The position numbers were made by a program, and so were the translations under genes. A model generated the notes under the pieces. The model saw nothing but the letters and a program-made list of their open reading frames with translations. It was not told the origin of the DNA and did no database searches. A stretch of 64,000 bases of DNA. Source: Nonomuraea pusilla (GTDB taxonomy: Bacteria; Actinomycetota; Actinomycetes; Streptosporangiales; Streptosporangiaceae). The first letter of the stretch is position 1. Each line of letters opens with the position of its first letter. The stretch is taken from NCBI RefSeq assembly GCF_900109355.1, contig NZ_FOBF01000032.1, positions 1-64,000 on the forward strand. The letters run 5' to 3'. This document shows, piece by piece, positions 44,555 to 52,588 of the stretch.

Positions 44555-45453
44555 CGTTTCTGCATCCTCATCTGCGCGATCCCGAATCCGGCCACGATCA
44601 GTGTGAGCGCGTAGGCGATCGCCGCGGCGTAGCCGAAGTCGAAGTAGCGGAAGCCGTTCTGGTACAGGTACAGCGAGATCGTCAGCGTCGAGTTGTCCGG
44701 GCCGCCGCCGGTCAGCACGAACGGCTCGTCGAACAGCTGCAGGGTGCCGATCGTGGAGAGCACGACGGTCAACAGCAGGATCGGCCGCAACTGGGGCACC
44801 GTGATCGACCAGAACCTGCGGGCCGGGCCGGCGCCGTCCACCATCGCGGCCTCGTAGAGATCCTTCGGGATGCTCTGCAGGCCGGCCAGGTAGATCACCG
44901 CGTTGTATCCGGTGTAGTGCCAGGTGAGCGCGATGACGATGGCGATGCGGGCCCAGAACGGGCTGCCCAGCCAGTCGATCGGCTCGACGCCGAAGAGGCT
45001 GAGCAGCCAGTTGAGCAGTCCCGCGTCCTTGCGCAGGATCACCGAGAACATCACGCCGTAGGCGACCAGGCCGGTCAGCGACGGCATGAAGACGCCCAGC
45101 CGCCACAGGCCCCGCAGCCGCACGAGGGAGGAGTTGAGGCCGAGGGCCAGCAGCAGCGCGAGCAGCAGCATGATCGGGACCTGGACGACCAGGATCAGTC
45201 CCGTGTTCCACAGGGAGGTCCAGAACAGCGGGTCGTTGACCAGCCGCACGTAGTTGTCCAGCCCGACGAAGCTGCGTGCCGCGCCGGCGCCGGTGGTCAG
45301 GCTGATGTACATGGCGGCCAGGATCGGATAGGCCTTGAACACCATGAAGCCGAGCAGCGCGGGCAGGACCAGCAGGTAGGGGACGGTCCGCCTGGTGACG
45401 AACGGGCGCCTCGGCACCGTCGTCCGCCCCGGCCGCGACAGGGTGAGCGTCAT
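44551..45453 (-). CDS. Carbohydrate ABC transporter permease, MalF-type
   Basis: A 300-aa permease with a basic N-terminus and six helices. The EAA loop is DLYEAAMVDGAGPARRFWSI. The ATG overlaps the binding-protein stop (ATGA). The distal helices end in a cytoplasmic MRMQKR tail. Confidence 0.92.
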   Translation of the reverse strand: MTLTLSRPGRTTVPRRPFVTRRTVPYLLVLPALLGFMVFKAYPILAAMYISLTTGAGAARSFVGLDNYVRLVNDPLFWTSLWNTGLILVVQVPIMLLLALLLALGLNSSLVRLRGLWRLGVFMPSLTGLVAYGVMFSVILRKDAGLLNWLLSLFGVEPIDWLGSPFWARIAIVIALTWHYTGYNAVIYLAGLQSIPKDLYEAAMVDGAGPARRFWSITVPQLRPILLLTVVLSTIGTLQLFDEPFVLTGGGPDNSTLTISLYLYQNGFRYFDFGYAAAIAYALTLIVAGFGIAQMRMQKR

Positions 45454-46757
45454 CCCGCGAGCTTCCTGTTCGTCTGCTGGGTCAGCAGCGTGGCGGCCTC
45501 GGTCAGCGCCGCGGCCGGGTCGGCGCCCTTGAGCAGGACACTCGTCTGCGCGTCACTGGCGATCTTCAGCGCCCTGGCGTAGTCGCCCGAGTAGTAGGTG
45601 GCGTCGGCGCCTTCGGCGAGCGCGTCCACGAAGGTCTTGAGCGCGGGCTGGTCGCCGAAGTAGGGCTGGGGGGCGGCGAAGGCCGGGTCGGAGTAGGCCT
45701 CGGTCAGCGCGGGGAAGACGCCGCCCTCCTTGAAGGCCTTGGTGACGACCTCCGGCTTGGTCAGCGCGTACTCGACGAACGCGAACGCCTCCGCCTGGTG
45801 CGGGCTGGTCCCCGAGATCGACAGATGCGTCGAGTTGACGATCGCGGTGCGCTTGCCGCCGGCCGTGACCGTGGGGGGCTGCATGACCCGCCACAGGCCC
45901 TTCTGCTCCGGACGCATCTCGGGGATGTAGCTGACGGCCCAGGCCGCCCAGGGCAGCACGGCCAGCTTGCCGCCGCTGATGAGCTGCTTGGCGGTGTTCT
46001 CGCCGGAGGTGTCGGCGACGATGCCCGCGTCGTTCATCTTCTTGATGAGGGTCATCGCCTGGACGGCCGGCGGGGAGGAGAGCGTGACCTCGCCCTGCTG
46101 GTTGAAGTAGAAGGCGCCCTGCTGCTGGAGGAGCGACTGGAAGAAGTCCATGTCCGCGCTGCCCGCGGCGGGCTTGTTCAGCCCGATGAGGAAGGCGCCC
46201 GTCTTCTCCTTGAGCGTCTTGCCCGCCTCGATGGCGTCGTCCCAGGTCTGGATCTTCTCCGGATCGATGCCCGCCTTCTCGAACAGGTCCGCCCGGTAGA
46301 AGAAGCCGACCGGGTTGACCTCCCAGGGCATCGCGTAGACGCCGCCGTCCTTGCCGGTCACCGTGGGCCACAGGCCCTTGGCGAAGGCATCCTTGTACTT
46401 GTCGGCGCCGAGCTTGCGCAGGTCCGCAAGCCCGCCGGGGAACTTGTCCATGTACCCGGGCAGGTAGTCGACGCCGATGTGCAGCACGTCGGCGAGGCCC
46501 TTGCCTCCTGCCGCCATACCGATGGTGATCTTGTCCCAGATGGCAGGGTTGCCGACCGCCTGGACATCGACCTTGATGCCGGGATGGGTCTGCTCGAAGT
46601 CCTTGGCGACGGCGGCCAGACCGTCGGAGGCGGGCTTCCAGCTCCAGACGGTGATCTTGACGGGCCCGCTGCCCTTCTCGGGGGTCTTGCCGCCACAGGC
46701 GGCGAGGGCGAGCGTGCCGGTGAGGGCGAGCGCCAGGGCTCCACGACGGTTGATCAT
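45450..46757 (-). CDS. Extracellular solute-binding lipoprotein (sugar ABC transporter)
   Basis: A 435-aa family 1 binding protein with signal peptide and lipobox ALAACGG (Cys about residue 21). The mature protein begins VKITVWSWKPASDGLAAVAK. The ATG overlaps the stop of the upstream PLP-enzyme gene (ATGA), so unusually the binding protein is the second gene of its operon. Confidence 0.92.
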   Translation of the reverse strand: MINRRGALALALTGTLALAACGGKTPEKGSGPVKITVWSWKPASDGLAAVAKDFEQTHPGIKVDVQAVGNPAIWDKITIGMAAGGKGLADVLHIGVDYLPGYMDKFPGGLADLRKLGADKYKDAFAKGLWPTVTGKDGGVYAMPWEVNPVGFFYRADLFEKAGIDPEKIQTWDDAIEAGKTLKEKTGAFLIGLNKPAAGSADMDFFQSLLQQQGAFYFNQQGEVTLSSPPAVQAMTLIKKMNDAGIVADTSGENTAKQLISGGKLAVLPWAAWAVSYIPEMRPEQKGLWRVMQPPTVTAGGKRTAIVNSTHLSISGTSPHQAEAFAFVEYALTKPEVVTKAFKEGGVFPALTEAYSDPAFAAPQPYFGDQPALKTFVDALAEGADATYYSGDYARALKIASDAQTSVLLKGADPAAALTEAATLLTQQTNRKLAG

Positions 46758-47860
46758 GTGTGTGTTTCCCTTCGGGGGGTGAGTGCTGCGCGCAGCCGGT
46801 CGGCGGTGTCGACGGGAGTGGTGGCGTGCGGGGAGAGCCGGATCCAGCCGCCGCGCAGCGTGGTGGTGAGCCCGGCGGCGCCGAGCGCCGCGTGCGTGCT
46901 CACGGGGTCGCGGCCGGGCAGTCGCACGCGCGCGATCCCGGCCGGCTCGCCGGGGACCAGGACTTCGGCGCCTGCGGCCCTGGCGGCGTCCAGCAGACTC
47001 GCCAGGGTTCGGGCGATCTGCCGGGCGATGTTCGTTTCTCCGGCGGAGAGCACCAGGTCCATGGCGGCTCCCAGCGCGGCGACGGCGGTCAGGTCGGGAT
47101 TGGTGGCCGTGTGCGCGGCGGCTCCCGCCAGCGGCGGCGCGGGGTGCCGGACTCCGAACGGAGCCCGCACGCCCGACCAGCCGCCGAGACCTGGGGCGAG
47201 GCGGTCGGCCACCCGGTCGCGGACGAGCATCAGCGCCGCGCCCCAGCCCGCCCGCAGCCACTTCTGCCCGCCGCAGGCGAGCACGTCCGCCGCCGCCACC
47301 TCCAGCGGCACCGCGCCGAGACCCTGGACGGCGTCCACCACCAGCAGGCGGTCCTTGCCCAGCACCTCCTTCAGCGCACCCAGCGGGGCGCGGTACCCGG
47401 TCGTGGCGTCCACCGCGCTGACCGCGAGCGCCTTGACGTCGTCGTCGAGGTGCTCGCGCAGGACGTCGGCGGTGATCGCGCCGGAGTCGATCCAGCGTGG
47501 CCGCGGGCCGCCGCGTTCCTGGAACCGCAGCCAGGGGTAGACGTTCGCGGGGAACTCGCCGCGCGGGACGAGCACCACGCCGCCGTCCAGCCCCGCCGCG
47601 GCGGCGAACAGCGCGTGGCTGGTGGAGGAGACGAAGGCCACCTCGTGCGGGGCGCAGCTCAGCAGGCGGGCAGCGGCGGCGCGTGCGCCGCTCGCCTGGA
47701 GCTCCAGTCTGGTGAGCGCCGTGGACGGATCACGGGCGAGCGACTCCGTGGCCTGCGCGACGGTCCGCGCGACGGCCAGCGAGGGCGGCCCGATCCTGGC
47801 GAAGTCAAGATACCCGGCCGGTTCCTGGAACTGGCTCAAGTACGCAAATTGAACGTTCAA
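46754..47860 (-). CDS. Class V aminotransferase-fold PLP enzyme
   Basis: A 368-aa fold-type I PLP protein of the isopenicillin N epimerase/cysteine desulfurase-like group. It begins with the family pattern FQEPAGYLDFARIGPPS. The PLP-contact Asp176 is in LLVVDAVQGLG and the Schiff-base Lys200 is in CGGQKWLRAGWG. I chose the TTG at 47860, with GGAG a few bases upstream; a TTG at 47839 is also possible and the open frame extends further up. It heads locus C and overlaps the binding-protein gene by ATGA. Its role in sugar use is unclear. It may act on an amino sugar, amino-acid conjugate or amine-linked glycoside brought in by the transporter. Confidence 0.82.
   Translation of the reverse strand: MNVQFAYLSQFQEPAGYLDFARIGPPSLAVARTVAQATESLARDPSTALTRLELQASGARAAAARLLSCAPHEVAFVSSTSHALFAAAAGLDGGVVLVPRGEFPANVYPWLRFQERGGPRPRWIDSGAITADVLREHLDDDVKALAVSAVDATTGYRAPLGALKEVLGKDRLLVVDAVQGLGAVPLEVAAADVLACGGQKWLRAGWGAALMLVRDRVADRLAPGLGGWSGVRAPFGVRHPAPPLAGAAAHTATNPDLTAVAALGAAMDLVLSAGETNIARQIARTLASLLDAARAAGAEVLVPGEPAGIARVRLPGRDPVSTHAALGAAGLTTTLRGGWIRLSPHATTPVDTADRLRAALTPRRETHT
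47849..47860. promoter_or_regulatory. LacI-type operator palindrome at the locus C start
   Basis: TTGAACGTTCAA is a perfect 12-bp palindrome with central CG. It covers the chosen start codon of the first gene of the operon that encodes a LacI repressor. A near match lies 91 bp upstream. Confidence 0.7.
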
Positions 47861-47939
47861 ACCAGCTCCGACCAGGTAAATGACAGCGCGAGAGGAGGTA
47901 GAGGGGGGAGAGAAGCCCAACTACCGGGGAAAACCGTAT

Positions 47940-47951
47940 TTGAGCGTTCAT
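47940..47951. promoter_or_regulatory. Second LacI-type operator half-match
   Basis: TTGAGCGTTCAT differs from the palindrome at 47849 by two bases and keeps the central CGTTCA arm. The centre-to-centre distance is 91 bp. The promoter is probably between the two sites, which would allow looping. Confidence 0.5.
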
Positions 47952-48029
47952 ATCCCGCGCAAGAGGAAGTTCGCCGCGAGGCGACGGAGCGGGGGATCAG
48001 GAGATGACGGAGGCTGAACGCGCGACGCC

Positions 48030-48320
48030 CGCGGACGGGGGGAGGCCCGCCGGCGAGGCGAGGCCTCGGCGTGGACATCCCGTCGCTTGAGGTGGCGGTG
48101 GAACTGGGTCAGCACGCACATGGTGTAGGCGTTCTTGCCCACCGTGCTGCCGTGCGGTCCGGCCCGGAACGCCAGGCGCTTCCACGACCCGCTCACCAGC
48201 GCTACGTCGATGTCGTCCTCGGTCACCATCTTCTTACGGCTGTCCAGCAGGCGCGGCAGCGTCTTCATCGCGGCCCGCACCCGCTGCGCTCGGACTTCAG
48301 GCGGCGATGTGGGCTGCGAG
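48030..48320 (-). pseudogene. Tn3-family transposase fragment
   Basis: About 85 codons resemble the central part of actinobacterial Tn3 transposases: KKMVTEDDIDVALVSGSWKR, then KNAYTMCVLTQFHRHLKRRD and a VHAEASPR end, where intact proteins have SxWKRLVF...AYTFCVLEQFHxxLKRRD. Both ends are missing. The upstream sequence in neighbouring frames has another coding-like scrap (PLLAELLGREPRIADRLAAH) that ends at a stop near 48298. Confidence 0.65.
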
Positions 48321-48419
48321 CCGGTCCGCGATGCGGGGCTCGCGGCCGAGGAGTTCGGCCAGCAAGGGGTCGGCTCCGGCGAAGTAGCCCGCACGGGCCA
48401 CAGTTGGGCCTCTCCAGGT

Positions 48420-48608
48420 TCAGGCTGCTCTGAGCAGGGATGACGCAATCGCGTGTACCTGGTGACAGCTTCGTTGACGACAGGCCGACCCGCACACCGC
48501 GTCGTGCCAGCCGGCCACGTCCCGGTCGCTGGCCAGCACCATGTGGTGGGTGCGCTGGTGGACGAACAGGTGAGGGTCCAGGCCCACCCACGCCGACGCC
48601 GTCGTCAT
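48420..48608 (-). CDS. Short hypothetical open frame
   Basis: 62 codons from ATG 48608, beginning MTTASAWVGLDPHLFVHQRT, with no recognised domain. It lies among transposon remnants and may be the head of a lost gene or chance. I cannot assign a role. Confidence 0.25.
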   Translation of the reverse strand: MTTASAWVGLDPHLFVHQRTHHMVLASDRDVAGWHDAVCGSACRQRSCHQVHAIASSLLRAA

Positions 48609-48857
48609 GCCGCCCACGCTAGGCCGAGCTCGCCCCCGCGCGTACCTGCGTTTCCCGACTTCGCCGACAGACCGCACGCGCGTGCGCGCGAGCGGCTCCC
48701 GAAACTCCCGCTCCACGGGGACACGGGACGCCCGTGGTCCCATGCCTCGCTCGTGGCAGGGAAGCTCCTGGGCGGGCGAGGCTTTCGCCGCCGCCCCCTG
48801 CGGTGCCAGGAAAGTCCTCAGGTGACCCTGCCAACCGCAGGGCGACCGCGTCGCGGG

Positions 48858-48992
48858 ACGGCTCAGCTGCTCACCCCGGCCGACCGGCGCGGCCTGACCC
48901 TGTTGTTCTGGCAGCACGTACGCTCCTGCGGCGAGGTACGGCTGAACCTGAACGCACGGCTGAACCTCGGCCGGCTGCCCGCCCAGCCCTGA
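48858..48992 (+). pseudogene. Tn3-family transposase C-terminal fragment
   Basis: The last 44 codons before TGA 48992 read LTPADRRGLTLLFWQHVRSC then GEVRLNLNARLNLGRL. This matches the C-terminus of actinobacterial Tn3 transposases (LTAEDRRGLTPLFWTHVxPYG...L..RLDLG). It is on the opposite strand to the fragment at 48030, so the transposon was rearranged as well as truncated. Confidence 0.6.
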
Positions 48993-49045
48993 CCAGGACG
49001 GGCCGGTTGCGGCCGCCGCTGTCTCGGCTTGGGCATGATGGGCAG

Positions 49046-49504
49046 GTGCTGATTCGTATCGAGGCGTCCGAGCTGCCGGGACGCGAGTGCGGGCGGGATC
49101 CGGACTTCCCCGGCTACGCCAACATCCATGTCGGGGTGCAACGGCGCGAGCGCCGCGAAGAGCTGCTCGGCCTGACGCCGGGCGATGCCCCGTCGGCGGC
49201 CTGGGAACTGGAAGTGACGCCCACCCGGACGGAGCCCGGTTGGGATCTGCGTGGCCCGTTCGTGCAGGGCAGGCCGGGAGGCCGGTTCGTCTACCTGTCG
49301 TGGGGGACGGTGGGTGAGGACGGGGCGTTCGCGATGTTCCGGCGGGCCAAGCTGTGGCTGGACGCGATCCCCGCCCAGGTACTGGAGGACGCCGTGGCGG
49401 GGGGTGTGTTGGTGGCACGGTTGGGGCTGACCGACGCCAAGGGGCAGCCGTTGTGCGCGGCGGTCCGCCCCCCGCTGGTGGAGTGGTCGGCTCCGTCGGG
49501 CTGA
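49046..49504 (+). CDS. DUF5990-family protein
   Basis: A 152-aa soluble protein of unknown function. It matches the DUF5990 pattern in full: LIRIEASELPGREC, DFPGYANIHVGVQRR, GPFVQGRPGGRFVYLSWG, AMFRRAKLWLDAIP, then LCAAVRPPLVEW at the end. The GTG at 49046 fits the family N-terminus better than longer upstream starts. It is the only intact gene among transposon scraps here. Confidence 0.8.
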   Translation: MLIRIEASELPGRECGRDPDFPGYANIHVGVQRRERREELLGLTPGDAPSAAWELEVTPTRTEPGWDLRGPFVQGRPGGRFVYLSWGTVGEDGAFAMFRRAKLWLDAIPAQVLEDAVAGGVLVARLGLTDAKGQPLCAAVRPPLVEWSAPSG

Positions 49505-49850
49505 GGGTCGCCAGCCGCCGCGATCTTCGTCATCACCTGTCCAACTGGTCTCCCACCGGGTGGATCCGGCCGGCCTCGGTCGCGTACTTCACGGTGGCCG
49601 CCACCTGCCGGGTGCGCTGGGTGGCGGCGATCGGCGTCGTCCAGCTCGTCTATTCGGCTGTCGACGCCCGCTGGATCATCGACAGGAACCTGGAGCGCTA
49701 CCTGATCCACACCGTCGGCGAGGGCCTGCTGCCGGCCATCCTCATCGGCGGTGGACTCGCCTACGCCGCGTCGCTGCGCTGGCGGGACCGCATGCAGCCC
49801 GGCCGCAGCGCTGGCGGGACCGCATGCAGCCCGGCCGCAGCGCTGACTGA
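49505..49850 (+). pseudogene. Truncated membrane protein fragment
   Basis: An open frame without a clear start encodes SNWSPTGWIRPASVAYFTVA, then two hydrophobic segments around YSAVDARWIIDRNLERYLIH and LLPAILIGGGLAYAASLRW. It has membrane character and no recognised family. Its 3' end contains a 32-bp tandem duplication that shifts the frame. Without the duplication it would end in RWRDRMQPGRSAD. The remainder to 50116 shows nothing else. Confidence 0.4.
49776..49839. repeat. 32-bp perfect tandem duplication
   Basis: Bases 49776-49807 and 49808-49839 are identical, and the first bases of a third copy follow. As 32 is not a multiple of three, it alters the reading frame of the fragment it lies in. 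Confidence 0.9.
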
Positions 49851-50116
49851 ACCCTGCCGAGACCGGGTCCAGGCAAGGCGGAGGCGCAGGCCTCGCGCGC
49901 GTACGCGTGAATGCCTCGCGAAACTCACCCTTCACCGCCCACGGGACCACAGGCTGCCCGTGCTCCCGTGCCGGGTGAGCGGGTCAGGGGCCGGCCTCGT
50001 AGCCGGGCGCGCCGCTGCGGCACAGCGGGCGGCAGGGCTGCCCCGTGGTAGGGCGGAGCCCGGCGCCGCCCGGGTCGTGGGTGGGGGCCGCCCTGCCGGA
50101 CGACGCGGTCAGCGGC

Positions 50117-50857
50117 TCAGACCAGCGCGCCGGCCAGCAGAAAGATCGCGGTTCCGTGGGCGAGGGCGGCCGCGATGACACCGGAGCGCAGCCGCAGGAA
50201 GGCGCAGATCAGCCCTTCGTAGAGGGTGAAGGCCAGGAGCGGCCAGCCGACGTCGGTCACGGTCGAGGCCAGGAAGGCGTGGCAGGCGGCGAACAGCAGG
50301 GCCGACAGCAACGCCGCGCGAACGGCTCCGGCATGCTGCTCCAGCCGGCCCTGCAGGAACCCGCGGAAGAGCACTTCCTCGGCGAGGTTGCCCGCCAGAC
50401 TGAATGCCAGCAGCACCGGCAGCAGCGTGACGGCGACCGAGCCGCCCCGCGCCGGCAGCGGCGTCGGCAGCGACAGCAGCAGCACCGGGGCGGCGGCCAG
50501 CGCGCCGCCGCCAATGCCGAAGGCGAGGGTGACCGGGGTGAAGCGGCCCCAGCGCACCAGCGAGCGCAGCCCGCGGTCCACACACAGCACGGCGGCGGTC
50601 AGCGCCACCGTGCCGAGGCCGAACAGCAGCAGGATGCCCGCCTGGTCGGTGAAGCGCAGCCATGGCACCCCTCCCGCGGCGCCCAGCCGCCAGAACCCGA
50701 GCGGCGTCATCGCATCCCTGATCAGGACGAAGCCGAAGACGAGGATCAGGATGCGCAGCAGCGGGTCCCGCTCGTTGCGCGCCAGCGCGAAGGACGCGCC
50801 GATCAGCAGCAGGCCGGGCAGGATCCAGGCGCTGTAATCCAAGAGGCTGGGCAGCAC
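50117..50857 (-). CDS. CPBP-family intramembrane metalloprotease
   Basis: A 246-aa, about 8-helix membrane protein of the CAAX protease/bacteriocin-processing family. The catalytic motifs are present: Glu160-Glu161 and Arg165 in NLAEEVLFRGF, and His192 in LLFAACHAF. The start is a GTG. Divergent from a TetR regulator with a long inverted repeat between them, suggesting TetR control. The substrate is unknown; relatives process prenylated peptides or bacteriocins or give self-immunity. Confidence 0.85.
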   Translation of the reverse strand: MLPSLLDYSAWILPGLLLIGASFALARNERDPLLRILILVFGFVLIRDAMTPLGFWRLGAAGGVPWLRFTDQAGILLLFGLGTVALTAAVLCVDRGLRSLVRWGRFTPVTLAFGIGGGALAAAPVLLLSLPTPLPARGGSVAVTLLPVLLAFSLAGNLAEEVLFRGFLQGRLEQHAGAVRAALLSALLFAACHAFLASTVTDVGWPLLAFTLYEGLICAFLRLRSGVIAAALAHGTAIFLLAGALV

Positions 50858-50922
50858 GAAGACGTCTCCGTTCGAGGGCGAGGGGACGAGGAGAGGGGCG
50901 GGCGATCGGCCCGCCGTTCAAT

Positions 50923-50957
50923 AATGCGAGCTATTCTCAGTTTTCGGTACTCGCATT
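50923..50957. promoter_or_regulatory. Inverted repeat between CPBP and TetR genes
   Basis: AATGCGAG (50923-50930) and CTCGCATT (50950-50957) form a perfect 8-bp inverted repeat with a 19-nt spacer, which contains a TATTCT -10-like sequence. It ends 8 bp before the TetR GTG. Likely TetR operator controlling both genes. Confidence 0.6.
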
Positions 50958-50965
50958 GGAGGCTC

Positions 50966-51577
50966 GTGCTCACGCCGCGTAAACAGCCCCGCCAGCAGCG
51001 CTCCCGCGAGACGGTCGCGGTGATCCTGGAGGCGGCGGCTCAGCTTTTCCAGCGCCATGGCTACGCCGGCACCACTACCAACAAGATCGCCGAACGCGCG
51101 GGGGTGTCGATCGGATCGCTGTATCAGTACTTCCCCAACAAGGACGCGCTGCTGGTGGCGCTTGCCGAGCACTACCTCACGCAGAGCGCCGAACAGGTCG
51201 CCCAGGTCTTCAGCCGCGCCGCCGAGCATCGCCCGTCCCTGCACGATCTGCTCACGGACCTGGTGGGATGCGTGGCCGATCTGCACACCGATCGGCCGGA
51301 GTTGCACCGGCTGCTGTTCGACCAAGCCCCCCGCACCCCTGGCCTGGTCACCCGCTTCCGGCAAGCCGAACAGCAGATCGCCGGCGCCCTGGCCGGCGAA
51401 CTGCGCCGCCTTCGAGCCGGTGGCCCCGATCCGGGATTGAGCGCGCTGCTGGCCGTGCAAGGAATCGAGGCGCAACTGCACGGCGCCCTGCTCGATCAGC
51501 CAGACGGCCGCGACACCAGCGGCCACGTGCAAGCCGTGATCCGTCTCTGGCACCGAGCTCTTGCCGCAGCGCCGTAA
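50966..51577 (+). CDS. TetR-family transcriptional regulator
   Basis: A 203-aa regulator. The N-terminal domain includes QQRSRETVAVILEAAAQLFQ and the recognition helix region TTNKIAERAGVSIGSLYQYF. The C-terminal half is of the TetR_C_21-like type found in AcrR-like proteins. The GTG at 50966 is preceded by GGAGG at 6 nt, which fixes the start. Divergent from the CPBP protease gene, its probable target. Confidence 0.92.
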   Translation: MLTPRKQPRQQRSRETVAVILEAAAQLFQRHGYAGTTTNKIAERAGVSIGSLYQYFPNKDALLVALAEHYLTQSAEQVAQVFSRAAEHRPSLHDLLTDLVGCVADLHTDRPELHRLLFDQAPRTPGLVTRFRQAEQQIAGALAGELRRLRAGGPDPGLSALLAVQGIEAQLHGALLDQPDGRDTSGHVQAVIRLWHRALAAAP

Positions 51578-51609
51578 CGGCCGGGAACGGGATCCGCTCC
51601 TCCAGGTCA

Positions 51610-51860
51610 GCGCAGGCGCCTTCTCACCTCCGCCCCTCCGGGGTGGTGGCGACATCCCCGTGATCCCGCGCCGCCCCCCACGGCGGCGGCCGCGACGGTC
51701 AGCGACCACCCGGCCCGCTCCAGGGCCGCGGCCAGGCGCTCGCGGCCGGCCAGGTTCAGGCCGGCTTCCTGGAGATGGTGGGTGAGCAGTTCCAGATGCG
51801 TGGCGAAGCGCATGCCAGGCGTCGGCGGCGATGTCGGCCAGGTCGCGCTCGTCAGGGGAC
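51610..51860 (-). pseudogene. Decayed helical protein fragment
   Basis: Two frames join across a one-base shift near 51815: DERDLADIAADAWHA, then RFATHLELLTHHLQEAGLNL and LAAALERAGWSLTVAA. The run is strongly helix-like and coding in character but unrecognised. It ends near 51610 and lies tail-away from the truncated CDF gene. Confidence 0.35.
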
Positions 51861-51891
51861 GGCGGGGAGCGAGCGGGCTCACCAGGCCCCG

Positions 51892-52518
51892 ACGGTACGC
51901 CGGGAGCCGACACCTGTCCGGGCCTTGGCAGACCTCTTCCGCATCGACTCCGTCCACACCGGCTCCGCCGGTGTAGACGGGTTCCTCGGCAACGAGTGGG
52001 TCGCCCGCTACCGGATCAGGGTGGGCAGGGAGATCGGCTCGGCGGCGCTGGTGGCCGACGGCCTGCACGCCCGCACCGACGGCTTCACCTCGCTGGCCGT
52101 GCTGCTGGGAGCCGGTGGGGCGGCGCTCGGGTTCCCGCTGGCCGACCCCATCGTGGGCCTGCTGATCACCGTGGCCATCTGCTTCGTTCTGCGCGACGCC
52201 GCCCGCGAGATCTACCACCGGCTGATGGACGCGGTCGACCCCGAGCTGATCGCCCAGGCGGAGGAGACCCTGGCGGCGGTGCCCGGTGTGGAGCGGGTCG
52301 GGGCGGTCCGGCTGCGCTGGGTGGGTCACGCGTTGCGGGCCGAGGTCGAGATCGGCGTACGTCATGACGCCTCGCTCATCGAGGCGCACGGCGTCGCCGT
52401 GGAGGCGGAGCACCGGCTGATCCACGAGTTGCCGCGGCTTCGTGCGGCGACGGTGCACGCCGACCCGGACGGCCCGGCCGGTACCGATCATCACGCCGTT
52501 CTCCTCACCCACCGGTAA
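51892..52518 (+). pseudogene. Cation diffusion facilitator missing its first helices
   Basis: The readable part starts around GFLGNEWVARYRIRVGREIG and includes the metal-site helix VADGLHARTDGFTSLAVLLG (HxxxD), helices 4 to 6 and the cytoplasmic domain (VPGVERVGAVRLRWVGHALR). A normal CDF protein is about 300 aa; helices 1-3, with the first half of the zinc site, are absent and replaced by unrelated sequence. It is unlikely to transport. Confidence 0.7.
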
Positions 52519-52588
52519 TGCCAGGTAAGGGCTGTTCTGTCGGTAGCTTGTGCCAGGATGACGCGTCGGCGATTCAGGGGGACGGCGC

